This document shows, piece by piece, positions 19,813 to 31,066 of a stretch of 64,000 bases of DNA. Made by a program: the position numbers and the translations under genes. Source of the stretch: Smithella sp. PtaU1.Bin162 (GTDB taxonomy: Bacteria; Desulfobacterota; Syntrophia; Syntrophales; Smithellaceae). Position 1 is the stretch's first letter; every line of letters begins with the position of its first letter. The stretch spans positions 1 through 64,000 of the forward strand of contig MVRV01000138.1 in NCBI GenBank assembly GCA_002068015.1, written 5' to 3'. The notes beneath the pieces were generated by a model that saw nothing but the letters and a program-made list of their open reading frames with translations, made no database searches and was not told the DNA's origin.

Positions 19813-20289
19813 TTAACTCGGCGTTATAGATAGTCTTTCCAGAAATTGCAGACTGTTGCGCTCATGAGTCCCCTGCCAGTAAATTTTCCGGCAGCAGGGA
19901 CATTGATTATATTCGCCGCAATTGGCAAAAACATAAGGCGGCACGAAATTTTTCACCCCTTCTTTAGCCACCGGCAACAATCTTTCGTTGCACCGAAGAC
20001 AAATACTGAACAACCTTTGTTTTTCAATTTTCAGAGAAAACTTTGTTATAACCTCTTTGATCTGACTGCCGGCATCTTTACCGGTAACAAGATACAGCTT
20101 CCCGGCAAACTGCCTTGCCGGCATATCCTGTCTTCGAGTCAGAATAATTCTTTTTTCGGCATCGGCCAGCCGCATCATTTTCCGCCCCGCTTTTCCGGAA
20201 AAGACAGTCGTATTCCAACCCAAAAGGCGTAACCATTTGGCTAACTTGGCCAAACTGGCATCGGTAATGTATCGGGGATATTCACTCAT
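19813..20289 (-). CDS. Mut7-C RNase domain protein with zinc ribbon
   Basis: Residues 1-90 match the Mut7-C domain of the PIN-like RNase fold, with acidic residues in ITDASLAKLAKWLRLLGW, an LTRRQD motif and a later TGKDAGSQI. Residues about 95-145 form a zinc ribbon with CLRC and CPCCRK. Proteins of this kind are predicted RNA-cleaving or RNA-binding factors. The start follows the LapA-like stop by 2 nt, so it lies in the HIT/LapA operon. The exact target is unknown. Confidence 0.82.
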   Translation of the reverse strand: MSEYPRYITDASLAKLAKWLRLLGWNTTVFSGKAGRKMMRLADAEKRIILTRRQDMPARQFAGKLYLVTGKDAGSQIKEVITKFSLKIEKQRLFSICLRCNERLLPVAKEGVKNFVPPYVFANCGEYNQCPCCRKIYWQGTHERNSLQFLERLSITPS

Positions 20290-20291
20290 TA

Positions 20292-20600
20292 TTAATCAAT
20301 GGGAGTTTTTGTCTCTTCGATAATCGGCGGCGGCTCATTGGCATGAAGCTCTTTGCGTAAATCACGAATCGTCTTATTCAACCGGCTGATGGTGCGGTTC
20401 AGACGGAATCTCTCAATAATACCGAGAAATCCGGTAATTACCACCCCGATCAGCAGAGATACGAAAAGCAGCATATATATGGGAACATCCATATTAAAGA
20501 AATTATAATATTTAAGATGAACCGGTGCTGCATTTTCCACGGAAAAGGTAACGATAAAAAAAGCAAAAACTATAAGTAAAATTAAAGATATTGTTTTCAT
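20292..20600 (-). CDS. LapA-domain inner-membrane protein (DUF1049)
   Basis: About 102 residues with two membrane helices (SLILLIVFAFFIVTFSVEN and YMLLFVSLLIGVVITGFLG). A charged cytoplasmic coiled tail follows (RLNRTISRLNKTIRDLRKEL). This is the layout of LapA, which in E. coli works with LapB in controlling LPS synthesis. The ATG at 20600 follows the HIT stop by 4 nt. The longer frame upstream would overlap the HIT gene and is rejected. The role in this organism is inferred only. Confidence 0.82.
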   Translation of the reverse strand: MKTISLILLIVFAFFIVTFSVENAAPVHLKYYNFFNMDVPIYMLLFVSLLIGVVITGFLGIIERFRLNRTISRLNKTIRDLRKELHANEPPPIIEETKTPID

Positions 20601-20604
20601 CTCT

Positions 20605-21090
20605 TCAGTCCTTCGCGGAATATTTCTTAAAAAGAGGAATAAGCCGGGTTGCCGTTGTCTGCACATCCTCCGGTATAACCCGGACATTATTTACAACACT
20701 CATAAAGTTCGTATCGCCTTCCCAGCGGGGGATCACATGTACATGAATATGTTCTTCCACACCCGCCCCGGCGGTTTTTCCTATATTCATACCGATATTA
20801 AATCCATCGGGATTCATTGCTTCCTTGAGAACTTTAATCGACGTATCCAGCAGCGCAAATATTTCGTTTCTTTCCGCCTGATCCAGATCTTCAATTCTAC
20901 CGATATGTCTTGCCGGAATGATCATTAAGTGGCCGTTAACGTAAGGATATCTGTTGATCATCACAAATGACGATTTACCTTCGTAGATAACATATTCGTC
21001 ACAGCGAATCGAACATTTACAAAACACACAGCCGGCCGGTTTTTCACCTTTAATATATTCCATACGCCACGGTGCAAAAATCGTATCCAT
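20605..21090 (-). CDS. HIT family protein (nucleotide hydrolase/transferase, Ap4A-type)
   Basis: The catalytic histidine triad reads EEHIHVHVIPRW, matching H-x-H-x-H-x-x. The N-terminal DTIFAPWRMEYIKG and the pair CVFCKC fit the FHIT-like or Ap4A-phosphorylase-like branch that carries zinc-binding cysteines. It probably hydrolyses or phosphorolyses dinucleoside polyphosphates or AMP conjugates. Start at the ATG 21090; a TTG four codons earlier is possible. About 161 residues is normal for the group. Confidence 0.88.
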   Translation of the reverse strand: MDTIFAPWRMEYIKGEKPAGCVFCKCSIRCDEYVIYEGKSSFVMINRYPYVNGHLMIIPARHIGRIEDLDQAERNEIFALLDTSIKVLKEAMNPDGFNIGMNIGKTAGAGVEEHIHVHVIPRWEGDTNFMSVVNNVRVIPEDVQTTATRLIPLFKKYSAKD

Positions 21091-21114
21091 ATTTAAACTC
21101 AAATTAAATAAAAA

Positions 21115-21606
21115 CTATAGATTAATTATCCTACCTTCTATCCTTTTGTCAATTTCTAATATCCCGATTGATTTATGCAAAGAGAAACGCCTGTCGGTGG
21201 GAGAACCGGGATTGAAAAAGAGAACTCCGTTATTCCTGCGGCAGACAGCTTTATGGGTATGCCCATAAATAATACAATCCAGAGGGCCTGTTTTTGCCAG
21301 TATTTTTTCTTCAATGCCCCAGGGTGGTCCCCATCCATGAATCAGGCCGAGTTTGAATCCGTTTATTTCAAACAGTATTTGATCGGGCAGTTTTTCTTTG
21401 ACGGAAGGATAATCCATATTCCCACGGACGGCTTTAATCTCTTTGCCCTCAAATATATCCAAAACGCGCAGATCAACCAGATCCCCGGCATGAACAACAA
21501 CATTAACATCGCTGAAATGTTCAGCGACGATCTTTTTAAATTTTTCGTCATAACCGGACAAATGGGTATCGGAAACAACGCCTATTTTTATCATTTTTTC
21601 TTCCAT
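21115..21606 (-). CDS. YfcE/MJ0936-type metallophosphoesterase
   Basis: Small calcineurin-like phosphodiesterase. The metal ligands are in VVSDTHLSG, VVHAGDLVD, VRGNMDYP, LIHGWG and YGHTHKAV, which are all the motifs of the family. It ends with NPGSPTDRR. About 163 residues. The start is either the ATG at 21606 or the one at 21594, and both have purine-rich upstream bases. The open frame to 21693 is longer than the family needs. Substrate unknown, as for most family members. Confidence 0.88.
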   Translation of the reverse strand: MEEKMIKIGVVSDTHLSGYDEKFKKIVAEHFSDVNVVVHAGDLVDLRVLDIFEGKEIKAVRGNMDYPSVKEKLPDQILFEINGFKLGLIHGWGPPWGIEEKILAKTGPLDCIIYGHTHKAVCRRNNGVLFFNPGSPTDRRFSLHKSIGILEIDKRIEGRIINL

Positions 21607-21708
21607 AACTTCCGGGCAATTTATTAGCCGCAAGAAATAAAAAATACAAGCTAAGTTTTTCCAAGCACCGCGTTTCGGCAAATCAATACTCAATAAAAAG
21701 CTTTTAAT

Positions 21709-21737
21709 TTGACTTTATATTGAAGTCACGTTACTAT
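21709..21737 (+). promoter_or_regulatory. Sigma-70-type promoter for the ligA operon
   Basis: TTGACT (21709-21714), a 17-nt spacer, then TACTAT (21732-21737). The -10 box overlaps the first ATG (21736), so that codon cannot be the start. Transcription should begin near 21744, almost exactly at the next in-frame ATG (21745). Confidence 0.6.
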
Positions 21738-21744
21738 GCATTCC

Positions 21745-24038
<2,294 letters not shown>

Positions 24039-24162
24039 TACCTTTCCGCTTCCAAAAGATAACGATGCGGCTGGAAGGAGGCGTGAAAGCGAATAATTCA
24101 ATACGCAGAGAAAACCGGTTTCTCTGTCGGCAAAGTCAGACACAAAAAGCGAAAGGGGCTCC
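24039..24162 (+). other. ligA-acyP spacer with a hairpin
   Basis: Contains a perfect 8-bp inverted repeat, CAGAGAAA/TTTCTCTG with a 5-nt loop, at 24106-24126. There is no T run, so it is not a standard terminator. A ribosome binding site (AAAGGGG) precedes acyP. Confidence 0.35.
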
Positions 24163-24438
24163 ATGAAACGGATAAGAGTTTATATCAGCGGTCGAGTTCA
24201 GGGTGTCTTTTTCCGGGCAGCAACAAGACGCGCTGCCGCAGATTTGAATCTTAAGGGCTGGGTACGCAATATGGATGACGGCCGGGTGGAAGCCTTATTC
24301 GAAGGTGCAGATGCCGCTGTGGGAAAAATGATTGCCTGGTGTAAAATCGGTCCCCCTTCCGCAAAAGTTGAACAGGTAGAACTTAGAGAAGAACATTATA
24401 CCGGCGGATTTTCCGACTTCAGTATCAGGCATTTATAA
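24163..24438 (+). CDS. acyP: Acylphosphatase
   Basis: Small alpha/beta enzyme that hydrolyses acyl phosphates. The catalytic arginine is in SGRVQGVFFR and the catalytic asparagine in GWVRNMDDGRVEALFEG, both classic motifs. 91 residues is the standard size. AAAGGGG lies 6 nt before the ATG. It probably limits acyl-phosphate levels, though its physiological role in bacteria is poorly defined. Confidence 0.95.
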   Translation: MKRIRVYISGRVQGVFFRAATRRAAADLNLKGWVRNMDDGRVEALFEGADAAVGKMIAWCKIGPPSAKVEQVELREEHYTGGFSDFSIRHL

Positions 24439-24513
24439 ACACATACTACCGGGCAATATTTTCTCAGCAGCGGATCCTTTCGTGTATTATTAATCTTCAG
24501 CAAAGGAGCGTTT

Positions 24514-25761
24514 ATGCCGGAAAAGATATCAATCAGTTCCCTGCAGAAGCAAATAATGACCGATCACTACCTGCGGGCGCTCGATGCGAAAAGTTCCGGA
24601 AAACTTGTTGTCTATGTAACGGCGATCTTTCCCGTTGAAATTGTGCGGGCCTTTGAACCTCATATTGTCGCCGTATATCCGGAAAATCATGCCGTTAATC
24701 TTATAGTAAACGGCCTGGCGGAGGTTTTCTCCGAAGTTGCCATCACCAGAAAGTCACTAGATCGTTTGGGGTGCTCCTACGAGCTTGCCAATACAGGGTA
24801 TCTGCTGGCAAAAGATTTCTCCGCAATGAAAACGGATGATATCGCCGCTCTTAAATCAGTACCGGTACTGGCCAGACCGGATATTCTGCTGGCCTGCAAC
24901 AACCAGTGCGACGTTGTCGCCGAATGGTTTCAAAATTTGAGTCGCATGTACGGCGATATTCCTTTTAAAATCATCAACGCCGGTAATCGTTATGACGGTA
25001 TTGTGAATAAAGAAAGAATCGAATATGTCCGAGAGCAGCTGCTGGATGTAATAAATTTGCTTGAAAAGGAAACACAAACAAAGCTCGACCGTGATAAATT
25101 ACTGGATACCGCCCGCAAATCAGCGGCAGCAGTCAAATTATGGAGGCAGTATCTGGAATCCGGCCGAAACATTCCTTCACCCATGACCGTATTCGACGGC
25201 TTTTACCACATGGCACCCATTGTCGCCGAAAGAGGCAGGCAAACCGCCCTCGACTATTACCGGCAGCTTACGGAAAAAACGAAACTCAAAATCGATTCCT
25301 CCATCTCTGCCGTTCAGCCGGAAAAACACAGGATCCTCTGGGATAATCTTGCCACCTGGTTTAATTTCGGCGAATTGAAGAAGTATCTTGCGCAGCGGGG
25401 CATAGCTGTTGTCGGTTCAAATTATCTCGACACATGGAAAAGAGAGCTGGACACATCATCTTTTGACAATCTCTTAACTTCAATGGCGGAAGAATACTGC
25501 GCCATATACGTTACCATGACTATCGGACAAAGAATTGAATCCTGGAAAAAAATGGTCCGGGATTATTCCGCCAAGGGAGTGCTGTTCCATAACAACCGCA
25601 GCTGCCACACTTTTTCCAGAGTACAGGGACAAATCGCGGAAGCATTAATACAGGAATTCGGCAGTGACTTCAAACCGATTTTATTCGACGGAGACATGGG
25701 GCTGAAAGAACGATTCCAGAGACACCGCTTTGAAACCGCCATAGAGACGTTCTTTGATTGA
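24514..25761 (+). CDS. 2-hydroxyacyl-CoA dehydratase / HgdB-FldBC family subunit (orphan)
   Basis: Matches the 2-hydroxyglutaryl-CoA dehydratase D-component family, which also includes benzoyl-CoA reductase subunits BcrB and BcrC. Those enzymes hold [4Fe-4S] clusters that deliver low-potential electrons to acyl-CoA substrates. Visible features are CNNQCDVV (about residue 129) and FHNNRSCH near the C-terminus, which hold probable cluster cysteines. The N-terminal region reads VYVTAIFPVEIVRA where many members carry a Cys. No partner subunit or activator ATPase is nearby, so substrate and partner are unknown. A good AAAGGAG precedes the ATG. Confidence 0.8.
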   Translation: MPEKISISSLQKQIMTDHYLRALDAKSSGKLVVYVTAIFPVEIVRAFEPHIVAVYPENHAVNLIVNGLAEVFSEVAITRKSLDRLGCSYELANTGYLLAKDFSAMKTDDIAALKSVPVLARPDILLACNNQCDVVAEWFQNLSRMYGDIPFKIINAGNRYDGIVNKERIEYVREQLLDVINLLEKETQTKLDRDKLLDTARKSAAAVKLWRQYLESGRNIPSPMTVFDGFYHMAPIVAERGRQTALDYYRQLTEKTKLKIDSSISAVQPEKHRILWDNLATWFNFGELKKYLAQRGIAVVGSNYLDTWKRELDTSSFDNLLTSMAEEYCAIYVTMTIGQRIESWKKMVRDYSAKGVLFHNNRSCHTFSRVQGQIAEALIQEFGSDFKPILFDGDMGLKERFQRHRFETAIETFFD

Positions 25762-25806
25762 TCTACGCTTTGCAGTAAGCGATTTCACGCGTTTTACTTC
25801 CAATCA

Positions 25807-26994
25807 TCACGGCTGTCTGCACTCGTCGATGGCCTTGGCGAACCCATCCAGGGAATTAATTATCGTTGAATCATCAACGCAATATGCTATGCGGAAGTAA
25901 CCCGGACAATTGAATCCGCTGCCGGGAACAGCCAGAATATTTCTTTTTAAAAGCACCCGAATAAACTCTACATCATCCGGAATCGGGGTCTGGGGAAATA
26001 AATAAAAAGCGCCTTCTGGTTTTTCAAATTTATACCCGGCCGCCGCCAAGCCTGAACAAAGGAGATCACGTTTTCGCTGATAGACATCAACATCAACTTT
26101 GACATCCTGCAATCCGGCGATAATACGCTGCATCAATGACGGCGCATTGACATAACCCAGAATTCGCGTACAGAGAATCAAGGCATTGATGAGGTCGTTG
26201 CATTCTTCAACAGTGGGGTTGACGGCGATATAACCGATTCTTTCCCCCGGCAGAGAAAGCGTTTTGGAATAAGAATAGGCAATAATACTGTTTTTATATG
26301 CCTTTAAAATACTGGGAACGGTAACATTGTCATAGACGATTTCACTGTAAGGTTCGTCCGAAACGAGATAAATCGTCTTATTCAGCTTTTTGCCCTTTTC
26401 AGTAAGCAATAAAGCAATATCGGCAATGTTAACTGCACTGTATACTTTCCCGGTAGGATTATTGGGAGAATTGATGATTACTGCCTTTGTTTTACCGGTG
26501 ATCGCTCTGTCGATAGCCTCAATATCCGGAGAAAAATCACTTTTCGTTGATGCATATTTTACAATCCCGCCGGAATTATCTATATAAAAAGGGTATTCCA
26601 CAAAGAAAGGTTGCAGTACAATCACCTCGTCGCCGGGATCGAGCAGCGCCTTGAGAATGACATTCAGCGCGCCGCCTGCTCCGCAGGACATGATGATATG
26701 ATCGGCAGACATTTTCAATCCGGTTGTCTTGCCGATTTTTGCGGCAACGGCCTGTCTTGTCTCGTAGTATCCGGCGTTGGGCGTATAACCATGCTTCAGC
26801 GGAATATTTTTCCCGGCCAGACTTATCAACTCGCGTTTAAATTCATCGGGCGGCTCCACATTGGGATTTCCCAGACTGAAATCATATACTTTGTCGGCGC
26901 CGAACTTTTTTTTCAGAATGGCGCCTTCTTCGAACATTCTGCGAATCATTGATGACTGCGAACTCGCCGCTTTGACTTTTCGGGAAATTGACAT
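25807..26994 (-). CDS. Class I/II PLP-dependent aminotransferase
   Basis: Fold type I aminotransferase. It has the substrate-side DFSLGNPNVEPP, the INSPNNPTGKVYS asparagine motif, and the PLP lysine in SYSKTLSLPGERIGY. The C-terminal arginine is in GYFRIAYCVDD. 395 residues. The sequence is clearly different from the aspC-like protein at 9395, so it is not a recent duplicate. The adjacent HAD phosphatase is in the same direction 17 nt upstream. The amino acid substrate cannot be assigned. Confidence 0.85.
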   Translation of the reverse strand: MSISRKVKAASSQSSMIRRMFEEGAILKKKFGADKVYDFSLGNPNVEPPDEFKRELISLAGKNIPLKHGYTPNAGYYETRQAVAAKIGKTTGLKMSADHIIMSCGAGGALNVILKALLDPGDEVIVLQPFFVEYPFYIDNSGGIVKYASTKSDFSPDIEAIDRAITGKTKAVIINSPNNPTGKVYSAVNIADIALLLTEKGKKLNKTIYLVSDEPYSEIVYDNVTVPSILKAYKNSIIAYSYSKTLSLPGERIGYIAVNPTVEECNDLINALILCTRILGYVNAPSLMQRIIAGLQDVKVDVDVYQRKRDLLCSGLAAAGYKFEKPEGAFYLFPQTPIPDDVEFIRVLLKRNILAVPGSGFNCPGYFRIAYCVDDSTIINSLDGFAKAIDECRQP

Positions 26995-27011
26995 TGTAAA
27001 ACCTCTTTACT

Positions 27012-27671
27012 TTAGTAATTCTTCAGCAGGTAACAGTTTATCTCTCTGAAATCTTCAAACAGCAAGCAGGGAGTCCCTTCCTGCTCACACCGTTGAAAAA
27101 GAATTTTTTTGGCAAATACCATATCCGCATAGCGCGACGGACAAAAATCGGAATAACCGTCACCAATATAAATTATTTCATCATAAATTAAGCGATGTGA
27201 ATTCAATATTCTGCTCTTACATGTCCCGCAACGTCCGCAGAATTCATTTTTACCGGGAAATTCGATGCATAAAGAACTATCCGCGCCGAAGACGGCCAGG
27301 TTGGAATAATACTCCATCCCGGTGAGATTATATTTATCCAGAACCGCCTTAATATAGAAATCCAAACCGTCGGATACTATCTTTACATCAATGCCTTTAT
27401 CCTTGATTAAAGAACAAAACTCGGGGAAATACGGATCAAGCCTCTCCATCACCATAATGTGATCAAGCATTCTTTCTCGGCTGCCTTTAAGCCGCTCGGC
27501 GATTCTTTTATAAGCAATGCGGGAACCTATTTTTCCTTTAACGTAATCTCGCTCAATATCTTTCAAACTGGCAGTAGAAAACTTATTGATAATCTGATTG
27601 CCCAGATCAACAGTGCAAATTGTTCCGTCAAAATCCGTAATAATAAGAGTTTTTTTGGTTCGGGCAGACAT
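27012..27671 (-). CDS. HAD-superfamily phosphatase, MtnX/SerB-like
   Basis: The nucleophile motif is ITDFDGTICTVD, motif II is KIVSDGLDF, and motif III with the acidic pair is IYIGDGYSDFCPSRYAD. A cysteine cluster, FCGRCGTCKSR, sits in the cap-to-core region, which is also seen in MtnX-type phosphatases. It probably hydrolyses a small phosphorylated metabolite. Its neighbour is an aminotransferase, so a shared amino-acid or methionine-salvage role is possible but not shown. Confidence 0.8.
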   Translation of the reverse strand: MSARTKKTLIITDFDGTICTVDLGNQIINKFSTASLKDIERDYVKGKIGSRIAYKRIAERLKGSRERMLDHIMVMERLDPYFPEFCSLIKDKGIDVKIVSDGLDFYIKAVLDKYNLTGMEYYSNLAVFGADSSLCIEFPGKNEFCGRCGTCKSRILNSHRLIYDEIIYIGDGYSDFCPSRYADMVFAKKILFQRCEQEGTPCLLFEDFREINCYLLKNY

Positions 27672-27770
27672 AATGAGAAAGTTTTAATTTCCTTGAATAT
27701 TATGCCGTCTGGTCTCACAAAAAAACCGGACGGCTGCTTGGCTAAATTTGAATAATAAATACCGGGTTCC

Positions 27771-27816
27771 CTTGCCGGAACCAACAGGACAAGTGAATTT
27801 CCTGCTCGCCGGCAAG
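27771..27816. other. Inverted repeat in the spacer between the HAD phosphatase and LiaF-like genes
   Basis: CTTGCCGG (27771-27778) and CCGGCAAG (27809-27816) pair perfectly, with an inner CAGGA/TCCTG pair. There is no T tail on either strand, so at best it is a Rho-dependent end or an RNA-processing hairpin for the minus-strand transcripts. Confidence 0.35.
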
Positions 27817-27837
27817 CAAACAGTCGGAACTTGTAAA

Positions 27838-28152
27838 TTAATCGTGCTTTCGCCTCTTGATCAACAAATGAATACCTACCAGAATCAATAGAGCCGGCAA
27901 TATATATTTGGACAATTTATAAATCTCCAGTCCGTAAATTTCGATAAATACAAAAATTATACCGACGACCGCGATAAACCAGCCGCCGATATCTTTAGCG
28001 CTTTGAATTATTGTACTGATGCCAATCACAATAAGCAAAAACGGCCAGCTTTTGGAAAAAGAATAATATCCCGACATATGCAAAAAGATCAGCACACCCA
28101 GAGTGATTAAAATCAAACCTCCGGTAAGCACATGGCGTTTTCTGTCTGCCAT
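27838..28152 (-). CDS. Small membrane protein, LiaI/LiaF-like TM region
   Basis: About 104 residues with three or four close-packed hydrophobic segments (VLTGGLILITLGVLIFLHM, WPFLLIVIGISTIIQSA, WFIAVVGIIFVFIEIYG, YILPALLILVGIHLLIK). This is the layout of the DUF5668/LiaF N-terminal region. The ATG at 28152 is backed by AGGAGGGG. It follows the slipin gene closely, so it may belong to the same membrane-quality operon. Function unknown. Confidence 0.75.
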   Translation of the reverse strand: MADRKRHVLTGGLILITLGVLIFLHMSGYYSFSKSWPFLLIVIGISTIIQSAKDIGGWFIAVVGIIFVFIEIYGLEIYKLSKYILPALLILVGIHLLIKRRKHD

Positions 28153-28212
28153 AAGGGCCCCTCCTGTTTTCTTCGTCTTAATCGGACGGAGCAAAACTTC
28201 GTCCGCAATTCG

Positions 28213-28977
28213 TTATAGCTTTTCCGCCAGCTTTAAGAACGGCTTGAATAAATCAATCGGAATGGGGAAAACAGTCGTCGAATTATTTTCCGATGCAATC
28301 TGATTGAGCGTTTGCAAATAGCGCAGTTGCAGTGACATCGGTTGTGTTTCCATCAGGGCGGCGGCATCAATCAGTTTTTGAGCGGCCTGATATTCACCTT
28401 CGGCATTAATAATCTTGGCTCTTCTTTCCCTTTCCGCCTCAGCCTGTTTGGCCATGGCGCGTTTCATTTCTTCGGGCAGATCAATGTGCTTTACTTCGAC
28501 CAGGGATACTTTGATTCCCCACGGTTCCGTACTGCGATCCAATATAGCCTGTAAATTCATATTAATTTTTTCCCGCTCGGACAATATTTCATCGAGTTCC
28601 ATCTGGCCGCAAACACTTCTCAATGTGGTTTGCGCCAATTGGGAGGTGGCATAAAGATAATTTTCAACATTAGTCACCGCAGCATTGGCGTCCATTACTC
28701 GGAAATAAACAACGGCGCTTACTTTGATGGATACGTTATCCTTAGTGATAACATCCTGAGGTGGGACGTCCATGGTTATTGTCCGCATATCCACTTTGAC
28801 CACTTTGTCAATTCCGGGAATGATGATAATCAAACCCGGTCCCTTGACGTCTCTAATCCTGCCCAGACGAAAAACAACCGCCCTTTCATATTCGTTTAAT
28901 ATACGAATGGCAGAAGCCAAAAACATAATAACCAGTACAATGATAACAAGTGTAGATACAGAAAAAGCTCCAAACAT
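28213..28977 (-). CDS. Slipin/stomatin-type SPFH membrane protein
   Basis: N-terminal membrane helix ([19 protein letters not shown]) followed by the SPFH/PHB domain: [26 protein letters not shown] and [12 protein letters not shown] helical [16 protein letters not shown] segment typical of stomatins comes next. Such proteins form oligomers in membrane microdomains. The partner NfeD gene lies 28 nt upstream, the well-known nfeD-slipin pair. AGGAGGG precedes the ATG. Confidence 0.94.
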   Translation of the reverse strand: MFGAFSVSTLVIIVLVIMFLASAIRILNEYERAVVFRLGRIRDVKGPGLIIIIPGIDKVVKVDMRTITMDVPPQDVITKDNVSIKVSAVVYFRVMDANAAVTNVENYLYATSQLAQTTLRSVCGQMELDEILSEREKINMNLQAILDRSTEPWGIKVSLVEVKHIDLPEEMKRAMAKQAEAERERRAKIINAEGEYQAAQKLIDAAALMETQPMSLQLRYLQTLNQIASENNSTTVFPIPIDLFKPFLKLAEKL

Positions 28978-29005
28978 TTTAATTTCCCTCCTTTTATTTA
29001 TGGAA

Positions 29006-30310
29006 CTATTGCTCTTTTTTTATTTCTTCCACGTTCAAATTAAGACCTTCCATTTTAAGAATTTTTACTTTTGCTCCCTTCCTGATTGGTCTGTCACTTG
29101 TCGCCTTCCAATATTCTCCTTTTACTAACACCTCTCCTTCGCCCGTTATGTCGGTTACCGCCTCAGCCTCAGTACCAATCATAGCTTCAGAACCGGAAAA
29201 AGGTTTCCTCATCTGTGCCTTAATGGCTAACAATATGACCGCTATGAAAAATGCCGAAGCGACGACAACAGCAGGAATCAAAACCTGCAAAGAAATTTTA
29301 AGCGCCGGTTCAGTTGTATCAAACAAGAGTAATGATCCCATAATTAATGAAATTACACCTCCCACAGTGAGCATTCCATGACTCATAACCTTTATTTCCG
29401 CAATGAATAAAATTACGCCGAATATTATCAGCAATATTCCCGTGTAATTCACAGGTAGTGTGGATAAGCCGAAAAACGCCAGCAAAAGCGATATCCCGCC
29501 TATCACTCCCGGCAATATGGCACCCGGTGTAGATAGTTCAAAATATAATCCGGCCAGACCGATAAGTAAAAGAATATATGAAATATTGGGATCGGAAATC
29601 GCCGCTAGTATTTTCTGACGCGTCCCTGTTTTCTTATTATTAATTACGGCATTTTTCGTGGTTATCTTCTTTTTCCCTTGGGCCAGTTTTATTTCTTTCT
29701 GATCAATTGCAATCAGAAGTTTTTCTATATCAGGGGCAACATAGTCTATCACTTTTAATTTCAGCGCTTCTTCAGCTGTAATTGATTCGCTTTTGCGGAC
29801 AGCCTTCTCCACCCATTCTTCCGAACGTCCTTTGGATTTGGCAATACTACGGGCATATGCAGCAGCGTCGTTTTCCACTTTTTTCGCCATTGTTTTATCC
29901 ATTGTCCCTCCCCCGATACCAATGGCTACGGGATGAGCCGCCCCGATATTGGTGCCCGGAGCCATTGCGGCAACATGGGCGGCCTGAGTAATAATCACTC
30001 CAGCAGATGCGGCACGTGCTCCGGAGGGATAAACAAAAACGATCACCGGCAAAGGAGCGTTCAGAATACTTTTAGCAATATCACGCATGGCCGTATCCAA
30101 ACCTCCCGGAGTATCGAGCAAAATAATAAGTCCTTCCGCGGATTCTTTGTTGGCGTCTTCAATACTCTGGGCTATATATTTTGCCGTCGGCGAAGTTATG
30201 ATACCGTCAATACTGATCATATTAAATACCGGCTTTTTCTCTTCGGCAGAGGCACAAATATTTATAAGCGATAGAATTAAAATCAAGACGGAAATAATTT
30301 TTTTCATCAT
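29006..30310 (-). CDS. nfeD: NfeD, membrane-bound ClpP-class serine protease
   Basis: Order of parts: signal peptide (residues 1-22), ClpP-like protease domain, a series of four or five membrane helices (about 235-355), and a C-terminal NfeD OB-fold ([18 protein letters not shown]). The protease part has [15 protein letters not shown] and the catalytic serine in [16 protein letters not shown]. Archaeal homologs cut the C-terminus of stomatin, which agrees with the slipin gene next to it. The start is the first or second of two adjacent ATGs; AGAGGTGG is upstream. Confidence 0.93.
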   Translation of the reverse strand: MMKKIISVLILILSLINICASAEEKKPVFNMISIDGIITSPTAKYIAQSIEDANKESAEGLIILLDTPGGLDTAMRDIAKSILNAPLPVIVFVYPSGARAASAGVIITQAAHVAAMAPGTNIGAAHPVAIGIGGGTMDKTMAKKVENDAAAYARSIAKSKGRSEEWVEKAVRKSESITAEEALKLKVIDYVAPDIEKLLIAIDQKEIKLAQGKKKITTKNAVINNKKTGTRQKILAAISDPNISYILLLIGLAGLYFELSTPGAILPGVIGGISLLLAFFGLSTLPVNYTGILLIIFGVILFIAEIKVMSHGMLTVGGVISLIMGSLLLFDTTEPALKISLQVLIPAVVVASAFFIAVILLAIKAQMRKPFSGSEAMIGTEAEAVTDITGEGEVLVKGEYWKATSDRPIRKGAKVKILKMEGLNLNVEEIKKEQ

Positions 30311-30343
30311 AAATCCACCTCTTTTTTTGACTGCGGATGACGA

Positions 30344-31066
30344 TCAGTTCTGCAATTCTTTCATAATCAGCTGCACATCTTCCCAAACAAGTTTTTTGGC
30401 GGAAGGATTGCGTAATAAATAAGCGGGGTGATACGTCGGCATTAATTTTATTCCTTCATAGGAATGGAAACGGCCGCGCAAAACGGTTATCGGTACTTCC
30501 GTCTTTAATAAAGTCTTGGCGGCAAATGTTCCTAAAGCACAGATAATTTCCGGCTTTATTATTTCCAGCTGCCTCTTTAAAAAAGGTTCGCAAACCGAAA
30601 TCTCTTCCGGTAACGGATTACGGTTTTGCGGCGGGCGACATTTGAGAATATTGCAGATATAAACATTTTTCCGGCTCATTCCCATAGCTTCAATTATTTT
30701 CGTCAACAACTGCCCGGCCCGGCCGACAAACGGCAAACCCTGTTGATCTTCATCGGCTCCGGGAGCTTCTCCCACAAAAACAACCCTGGCGTGAGGGTCA
30801 CCATCACCAAAAACAAGATTGTGCCTGGTTTCACCAAGACGGCAGAGCCGGCAATCCGCCATATCTTTCCAAACCCTATTTAGATCCGCTTCTTTATTGC
30901 GGACATCTGCTTCACTGTTTTCCTTCACCCGCGCTCCTTTTTTCCAGTCCAGACCGGCGGCATACATGTTCTGATCGGTAATATGTGTTTTCAGAGCCTT
31001 AACTGCTGAAAGCAATTCGGCACGCAATTGCCGGGAAGATGATCCGGTAAGATTTTCCGTTATCAT
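30344..31066 (-). CDS. Uracil-DNA glycosylase, family 4 ([4Fe-4S])
   Basis: Removes uracil from DNA. The cluster cysteines are in CRLCRLGETR and in the CRPPQNRNPLPEEISVC stretch. The catalytic motif is GEAPGADEDQQGLPFVG, and the late loop is MPTYHPAYLLRNP. The first 80 residues are variable and helical. The ATG overlaps the stop of coaBC (4 nt), so the two are coupled. Confidence 0.93.
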   Translation of the reverse strand: MITENLTGSSSRQLRAELLSAVKALKTHITDQNMYAAGLDWKKGARVKENSEADVRNKEADLNRVWKDMADCRLCRLGETRHNLVFGDGDPHARVVFVGEAPGADEDQQGLPFVGRAGQLLTKIIEAMGMSRKNVYICNILKCRPPQNRNPLPEEISVCEPFLKRQLEIIKPEIICALGTFAAKTLLKTEVPITVLRGRFHSYEGIKLMPTYHPAYLLRNPSAKKLVWEDVQLIMKELQN

